A stretch of DNA of 16,984 nt, from positions 1-16,984 of the forward strand of contig JAEDJB010000028.1 of the NCBI GenBank assembly GCA_016296565.1. The letters run 5' to 3'. The position numbers were made by a program, and so were the translations under genes. Source of the DNA: Oscillospiraceae bacterium. GTDB lineage: Bacteria; Bacillota; Clostridia; Oscillospirales; Oscillospiraceae. Positions 13,259-16,984 of the stretch are shown here, in pieces; position 1 is the first letter of the stretch, and the number at the start of each line of letters is the position of its first letter. A model generated the notes under the pieces. That model was not told the DNA's origin. It saw nothing but the letters and a program-made list of their open reading frames with translations, and did not search any database.

Positions 13259-14086
13259 ATGCCAGTTTTGTACAAGCGTGGGCTGCTGGAGAGCACCCGG
13301 GTGACCATGATTTCCCCAGACTACATCTCCCCCAACCCCGACCAACCCCGGCGCTATTTCGACCCGGACGGAATGGCTGAGCTGGCGGACAGCATCCGTG
13401 TCCACGGCATTCTCCAGCCCCTCACCGTCCGCCGGAAAGGCGGCGGCCGCTATGAGCTCATTGCCGGGGAGCGCCGTCTCCGGGCCGCCATGATCTGCGG
13501 CCTCACCGAGGTCCCCTGCCTGGTGATGGACGTGGACCGGGAGAACTCCTGCCTGCTGTCCCTCATCGAAAATCTCCAGCGGCGGGACCTGGACTTTTGG
13601 GAAGAGGCCAAGGCCCTGGAGCGCCTCATCCAGGTCTACGGGCTCTCCCAGGAGGAGGCTGCCGCCAAGGTGGGCAAATCCCAGTCGGCGGTGGCCAACA
13701 AGCTCCGGCTGCTCCGCCTCCCGGAGCAGGCTCTGGAGCTGCTGCGGAAGAACGGCTTCACCGAGCGCCACGCCCGGGCCCTTCTTCGGCTGCCCACCCC
13801 CCAGGCCCAGAACGAGGGGGCGGCCCTGGTGGTCAAAGAGGGGTGGACGGTCTCCCGCACGGAGCAGTATGTGGAGGCGGTCCTCAAGGCCGAGGAAAAG
13901 GAGCACAAGACCCGGCGTCCTCTGTTTATCCGGGACGTGCGCTTCTTCCTGAACACCGTGGACCACGGGCTCACGGTGATGCGCTCGGCCGGGGTGGACG
14001 CCAAGTGCCACCGGGTGGAGGAAGGAGACGCCATCCTGCTGACCATCCGCATTCCCAAAACCAAAACCGGCGGCGCCAGTCCCTGA
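13259..14086 (+). CDS. noc: Nucleoid occlusion protein Noc (ParB family)
   Basis: This 275-residue ParB-family protein has an N-terminal CTP-binding domain (about 15-110, with GERRLRAA at 70-77 and ENLQRRDL at 104-111), a helix-turn-helix DNA-binding domain (about 112-180) and a C-terminal dimerisation region. Noc binds dispersed sites and keeps the division septum away from unsegregated DNA. At the four positions known to separate Noc from ParB specificity, it has Gln142, Lys148 and Arg170 (Noc-like) and Arg153 where Noc usually has Asn. Order and spacing follow the noc-soj-spo0J layout of Bacillus. The membrane-targeting N-terminus is very short (MPVLYKRGLLEST). GGAAGGAGG ends eight bases before the ATG. 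I found no convincing promoter. The gene ends in a terminator hairpin that is also parS. A second ParB paralogue without Noc function is the alternative. Confidence 0.82.
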   Translation: MPVLYKRGLLESTRVTMISPDYISPNPDQPRRYFDPDGMAELADSIRVHGILQPLTVRRKGGGRYELIAGERRLRAAMICGLTEVPCLVMDVDRENSCLLSLIENLQRRDLDFWEEAKALERLIQVYGLSQEEAAAKVGKSQSAVANKLRLLRLPEQALELLRKNGFTERHARALLRLPTPQAQNEGAALVVKEGWTVSRTEQYVEAVLKAEEKEHKTRRPLFIRDVRFFLNTVDHGLTVMRSAGVDAKCHRVEEGDAILLTIRIPKTKTGGASP

Positions 14087-14133
14087 TGCACCCCGCGTTT
14101 TCCTTGCACTTCCCTTTCTTTCTTTCTTTTCTC

Positions 14134-14166
14134 ATGGATGTTTCACGTGAAACATCCATTTTTTTC
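14134..14166 (+). terminator. Terminator of noc built on the parS palindrome
   Basis: A perfect 26-base palindrome (14134-14159) centred on parS is followed by an unbroken run of seven T. As RNA it would form an eleven-base stem with a four-base ACGU loop, a standard intrinsic terminator 48 bases after the noc stop. Confidence 0.6.
14139..14154. promoter_or_regulatory. parS centromere site 1
   Basis: TGTTTCACGTGAAACA is a perfect 16-base match to the canonical Bacillus-type parS palindrome. ParB loads here and spreads. It stands between noc and parA. Confidence 0.95.
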
Positions 14167-14200
14167 TCTTTTATCCGTTCCTTTCCCGTGCAAATATGGG

Positions 14201-14229
14201 TTGCAAATTCCGTATAATATCGGTATAAT
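14201..14229 (+). promoter_or_regulatory. Sigma-A promoter of the parAB operon
   Basis: TTGCAA (14201-14206), a 17-base spacer and a perfect TATAAT (14224-14229). A second TATAAT lies 11 bases earlier (14213-14218). TGCAAAT is also directly repeated (14189-14195 and 14202-14208), so the promoter region consists of two tandem short repeats. The start is expected near 14236, 45-75 bases from parS. Confidence 0.7.
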
Positions 14230-14296
14230 TTACTTCTAACCTATTTGTGATCCCCCGTATTTTGCGGGATTTTGCTGAGAGGAAGAAGGGACGACG

Positions 14297-15070
14297 ATGG
14301 CGAAAACCATAGCCTTTGTCAATCAGAAGGGCGGCGTGGGCAAGACCACCAGCTGCGTGAATTTAGGCTCCTGCCTCCACGCTGCCGGGGCCCGGGTGCT
14401 GGTGTGCGACTTCGACCCCCAGGGCAACGCCACCTCCGGCTTCGGCGTGGACAAGGGAGCGGTGTTCCCCACCATTTACGACGTGCTCATCAGCGGCGCG
14501 CCGGTGGAAAACGCCATTGTCAATACCCCCTACGCCGACGTGCTCCCCGCCAACAAAGCCCTGGCGGGGGCCTCTGTGGAGATGATCGGCCTGGACAAGC
14601 GGGAGTACCTGCTGAAGCAGGCCCTGGAAAAGGTAAGCGACCGGTACGACTTCATCCTGATCGACTGCCCGCCCTCCCTGGAGCTGCTCACCCTGAACTG
14701 CATCTGCGCGGCGGACTCGGTGCTGGTGCCCATCCAGTGCGAGTATTACGCCCTGGAGGGTCTGAGCGATCTGCTCTCCACCATCCGCATTGTCAAGAGC
14801 CGACTGAACCCCGCCATCCGTCTGGAGGGCCTGCTGCTCACCATGTACGACGGCCGAACCAACCTGTCCATGCAGGTGGCGGAGGAGGTCAAGCGTCACT
14901 TCCCCGGTCAGGTCTTTGCCACGGTGATCCCCCGGAACGTGCGTCTGTCCGAGGCCCCCAGCCACGGCAAGCCGGTGAACGCCTACGACGGCTCCTCCCG
15001 GGGGTCCGTGGCCTACAAGCGCCTGGCCGAGGAATTCCTCAAGCAGAATCCTTTGGAAAGGAAGGAATGA
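14297..15070 (+). CDS. parA: Chromosome partitioning ATPase ParA (Soj)
   Basis: This 257-residue, small chromosomal-type ParA lacks the N-terminal DNA-binding extension of plasmid ParAs. It has the deviant Walker A KGGVGKTT (11-18, with the signature Lys11 and catalytic Lys16), the Walker A' segment VLVCDFDPQGNAT (34-46, Asp40) and Walker B FILIDCPPS (119-127, Asp123). ATP-bound dimers coat DNA and, with ParB-parS complexes, drive origin separation; in Bacillus Soj also regulates DnaA. AAGAAGGG ends about six bases before the ATG. ParB follows after only four bases, so the two are co-translated. The promoter lies at 14201-14229. Confidence 0.95.
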   Translation: MAKTIAFVNQKGGVGKTTSCVNLGSCLHAAGARVLVCDFDPQGNATSGFGVDKGAVFPTIYDVLISGAPVENAIVNTPYADVLPANKALAGASVEMIGLDKREYLLKQALEKVSDRYDFILIDCPPSLELLTLNCICAADSVLVPIQCEYYALEGLSDLLSTIRIVKSRLNPAIRLEGLLLTMYDGRTNLSMQVAEEVKRHFPGQVFATVIPRNVRLSEAPSHGKPVNAYDGSSRGSVAYKRLAEEFLKQNPLERKE

Positions 15071-15074
15071 CGAA

Positions 15075-15944
15075 ATGGCCTTAGGAAGAGGGCTGGACGC
15101 CCTGCTGGGCGACACCGCCCTGCACACCCAGGAAGGCGGGTCGGTTACCCTGCCCATCTCCCAGGTGGAGCCGGGCCTGAACCAGCCGAGAAAACACTTT
15201 GACGAGGAGGCCCTGGCCGAACTGGCCGAGTCCATCCGTCAGCACGGCATTTTGCAGCCCCTGACGGTGCGGCGGCTGGCCTCCGGATACTATCAGATCA
15301 TCGCCGGGGAGCGGCGGTGGCGGGCCGCCCGGATGGCGGGCCTCACCGAAGTTCCCGCTATGATTATCGAGGCCGACGACCGGAAGGTCATGGAGCTTGG
15401 TCTCATTGAAAACCTCCAGCGGGAGGACCTGAACCCCATGGAAGAGGCGGCGGGCTACCGCACCCTCATCCAGGACTACGGCCTGACCCAGGAGGAGGCC
15501 GCCCAGCGGGTGAGCAAGTCCCGCCCGGCGGTGGCCAACGCCATGCGCCTGCTGTCCCTCCCCCAGGAGGTCCAGTGGCTCATCGAACAGGGTAACCTGT
15601 CCGCCGGACACGGACGGGCGCTGCTGTCCCTCCCCACCCCCGAAGGGCAGATCGCTCTGGCGGAGGAGATCATGGCCAAAAAGCTCTCCGTCCGCCAGAC
15701 GGAGGAGCGGGTGCGCCATCTGCTCCAGCCGGAACCCGCCCCCGCCCCGGAGAAGAAACCCTCCCAGCGCATCTACTACCAGGAGGCGGAGCGTCAGCTC
15801 ACCGCCGGGCTGGGCCGGAAGGTGACCATCACCCCGGGGAGGAAAAAGGGGAAGATTGCCCTGGAATACTATGACCAGGAGGACCTGGAGGCCCTGATGC
15901 GGGCGCTGGAGACCCTGGCCGCGGGAAGGGAGGCGGAACATTGA
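15075..15944 (+). CDS. parB: Chromosome partitioning protein ParB (Spo0J)
   Basis: This 289-residue protein binds parS, loads as a CTP-dependent sliding clamp and recruits SMC and ParA. The N-terminal MALGRGLDALLG is the conserved ParA-stimulating peptide. The CTP-binding domain follows (LNQPRKHFDEEAL, then AGERRWRAAR at 77-86 and ENLQREDLNPMEEA at 112-125), then the helix-turn-helix (about 137-160) and a C-terminal dimerisation domain. At the ParB/Noc specificity positions it has Arg150, Ala156, Ser161 and Gly178, the parS-reading pattern, unlike the upstream Noc paralogue. It starts four bases after parA, and its stop overlaps the TTG of the next gene in TTGA. Two perfect parS sites lie within about 1.6 kb. 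Confidence 0.95.
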   Translation: MALGRGLDALLGDTALHTQEGGSVTLPISQVEPGLNQPRKHFDEEALAELAESIRQHGILQPLTVRRLASGYYQIIAGERRWRAARMAGLTEVPAMIIEADDRKVMELGLIENLQREDLNPMEEAAGYRTLIQDYGLTQEEAAQRVSKSRPAVANAMRLLSLPQEVQWLIEQGNLSAGHGRALLSLPTPEGQIALAEEIMAKKLSVRQTEERVRHLLQPEPAPAPEKKPSQRIYYQEAERQLTAGLGRKVTITPGRKKGKIALEYYDQEDLEALMRALETLAAGREAEH

Positions 15945-16498
15945 ACCCGGAAGAATCTAAGCCCACCTCCCAGGAGCCGGAGGTTCAGCAGCCAACCCAG
16001 GCGCCGGAACCGAAGCGGGCCAAAAAGCAGCCCCCCAAGCGCCTGAGCAAGAGCCGCCCGGTGACGGTCTACCTGACCGTTTTGTTTATCGTGGCCCTGC
16101 TGCTGCTGTTGCTGTCTTTCTTCATGCAGCAGCGTAACCAGCAGGCCCTGGAGGACCTTCACGCCTCCGTGTCTGCCAGCCAGGACGTCACCGAGCTGCA
16201 GCTGGCCAACCAGCAGCTGGAGTTCGAGCTGGAGCAGGCCAAGCAGGTCCAGCAGGACCTGGAGGAGAGCAAGCAGGCCCTGGAAGGCCAGGTGGAGGAC
16301 CTGGAGAAGCAGAACCAGGCTCTGGAGTGGCTGCGCCAGATCGAGGCGGCCACCCGGACCTCCTACAGCAAGGCCCGGTCCCTGGTGAAGCAGTTTGACG
16401 AGGCGGGGCTGGAACAGTACCTTCCCGTGGAGTCCGTGGTGGAGGGGGAGACCTCTCCGGCGGACACCTACCGGAACATTTACGCCATGCTCTATTAA
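15941..16498 (+). CDS. Unrecognised single-pass coiled-coil membrane protein in the par operon
   Basis: I do not recognise a family. The 185-residue product has a Pro/Gln/Lys-rich, basic cytoplasmic N-terminus (1-40), one very hydrophobic helix (41-62, ending in a run of Leu) and a long Gln/Glu/Leu-rich coiled coil (about 63-133). It ends in a small C-terminal region with SYSKARSLVKQFDEAGLEQYL. There is no signal-peptidase motif, so a membrane-anchored topology with the coil outside is most likely by the positive-inside rule. The layout resembles FtsB/FtsL/DivIC-type division proteins, but sequence similarity is not evident. The start is TTG at 15941, with GGGAGG seven bases upstream, overlapping the parB stop, so it is translationally coupled to parB. 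A link to segregation or division is inference from position. Confidence 0.8.
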   Translation: MNPEESKPTSQEPEVQQPTQAPEPKRAKKQPPKRLSKSRPVTVYLTVLFIVALLLLLLSFFMQQRNQQALEDLHASVSASQDVTELQLANQQLEFELEQAKQVQQDLEESKQALEGQVEDLEKQNQALEWLRQIEAATRTSYSKARSLVKQFDEAGLEQYLPVESVVEGETSPADTYRNIYAMLY

Positions 16499-16503
16499 GA
16501 GCA

Positions 16504-16519
16504 TGTTTCACGTGAAACA
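16504..16519. promoter_or_regulatory. parS centromere site 2
   Basis: A second perfect TGTTTCACGTGAAACA lies in the 67-base gap between the coiled-coil gene and serS, 2.4 kb from site 1. Unlike site 1 it has no extended symmetry and no T-run. Confidence 0.95.
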
Positions 16520-16565
16520 AGAGAAAAAGAGAATCCCTGGAATTTTATGTATGAGGTGATACACC

Positions 16566-16984
16566 ATGCTGGATATCAAACGCATCAAGGAAGATCCTGA
16601 CAAAGTCAAGGCTGGTCTCCGGGCCAAGGAAGTGAACTGCGACGCCGAGGTGGACCGCATCCTGGAGCTGGACAAGGTCCGCCGGGACATCATCTTTGCC
16701 ACCGAGCAGATGAAGGCGGAGCAGAACAAGGTCTCCAAGACCATTCCCCAGCTGAAGAAGGCCGGAGAGGACACCGCTCCTGTGTTCAAGCGCATGGGCG
16801 AGCTGAAGGCAGAGATCGCCGAGAGCGACGAGAAGCTGCGCACCGTGGAGGCGGAGTACCGCACCCTGATGCTCTCCCTGCCCAACCTGCCCGACGACGA
16901 CCTGAAGCCCGGCGGCAAGGAGAACAACGAGCCCCTGCGCTACTTCGGCGAGCCCCACAAGTTTGACTTTGAGCCCAAGCACCA
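16566..16984 (+). CDS. serS: Seryl-tRNA synthetase, 5' part (runs off the window)
   Basis: This enzyme charges tRNA-Ser with serine in the cytoplasm. The visible 139 residues begin MLDIKRIKEDPDKVKAGL, the standard SerRS N-terminus. They continue through the long antiparallel coiled-coil arm that grips the tRNA-Ser variable loop (about 25-105) and reach LPNLPDDD, which marks the passage to the class II catalytic core. Motifs 1-3 lie beyond the window. GAGGTG lies seven bases before the ATG. The 67-base gap upstream holds parS but no room for a T-box leader and no clear promoter, so serS may be read from the parAB transcript. That would be unusual for an essential synthetase in Firmicutes. Confidence 0.93.
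   Translation, partial: MLDIKRIKEDPDKVKAGLRAKEVNCDAEVDRILELDKVRRDIIFATEQMKAEQNKVSKTIPQLKKAGEDTAPVFKRMGELKAEIAESDEKLRTVEAEYRTLMLSLPNLPDDDLKPGGKENNEPLRYFGEPHKFDFEPKH

Noticed and set aside
16499..16565. T-box leader ahead of serS
   Set aside because: The gap is 67 bases, far too short, and is partly filled by parS.
1..16984. CRISPR array, tRNA, rRNA, insertion sequence with transposase, phage genes
   Set aside because: No regularly spaced direct repeats, no cloverleaf with T-arm sequence, and no transposase, integrase or phage-like protein was seen on either strand.

Overview
The window looks like chromosomal DNA of a GC-rich, spore-forming, butyrate-producing gut Clostridium of the Oscillospiraceae type (Flavonifractor / Intestinimonas / Lawsonibacter-like). 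This rests on the GC-rich codon use with Firmicutes-type Shine-Dalgarno sites and sigma-A promoters, a SpoVB/MurJ-like flippase, a butyrate-type CoA-transferase, NupNOPQ-type purine nucleoside import, and a noc-soj-spo0J cluster with two perfect parS sites. The genus is inference.

Layout. (1) 1-978: a possible gene start leaving the left edge, a DUF554 membrane protein (-), and a divergent promoter region shared with the next gene. (2) 978-3289: a SpoVB-like flippase (+), two repeat elements, then tadA (+). (3) 3290-5361: a non-coding stretch with promoters and terminators, an intact EamA transporter (+), a relic of a methyltransferase/EamA operon (-), and two copies of a structured, terminator-ended repeat (3553-3714 and 5182-5361) that I regard as the best candidate for an undescribed RNA or mobile element. 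(4) 5369-11123: a purine salvage operon on the minus strand, xpt-bmp(nupN)-nupO-nupP-nupQ. It has a recognisable promoter, and a large stem-loop separates the lipoprotein gene from the translocator genes. (5) 11140-12740: a bidirectional terminator, then a single-gene butyryl-CoA:acetate-type CoA-transferase unit with its own promoter and terminator. (6) 12741-13258: non-coding DNA with a second copy of a MITE-like repeat. (7) 13259-16984: the chromosome partition cluster noc, parS, parA (soj), parB (spo0J), an unrecognised single-pass coiled-coil membrane protein, a second parS, and the 5' end of serS.

How the parts work together. The BMP lipoprotein and ABC complex probably bring in purine nucleosides, and Xpt converts free xanthine/guanine to nucleotides. 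The CoA-transferase would end the butyrate pathway. The partition cluster is typical of the origin-proximal chromosome. Noc carries Gln, Lys and Arg at three of the four positions that separate Noc from ParB DNA recognition, whereas ParB keeps the parS-type residues. The window also holds two palindromes with the TTTCCCGGGAAA core recognised by Bacillus Noc, so it may carry both parS sites and Noc sites.
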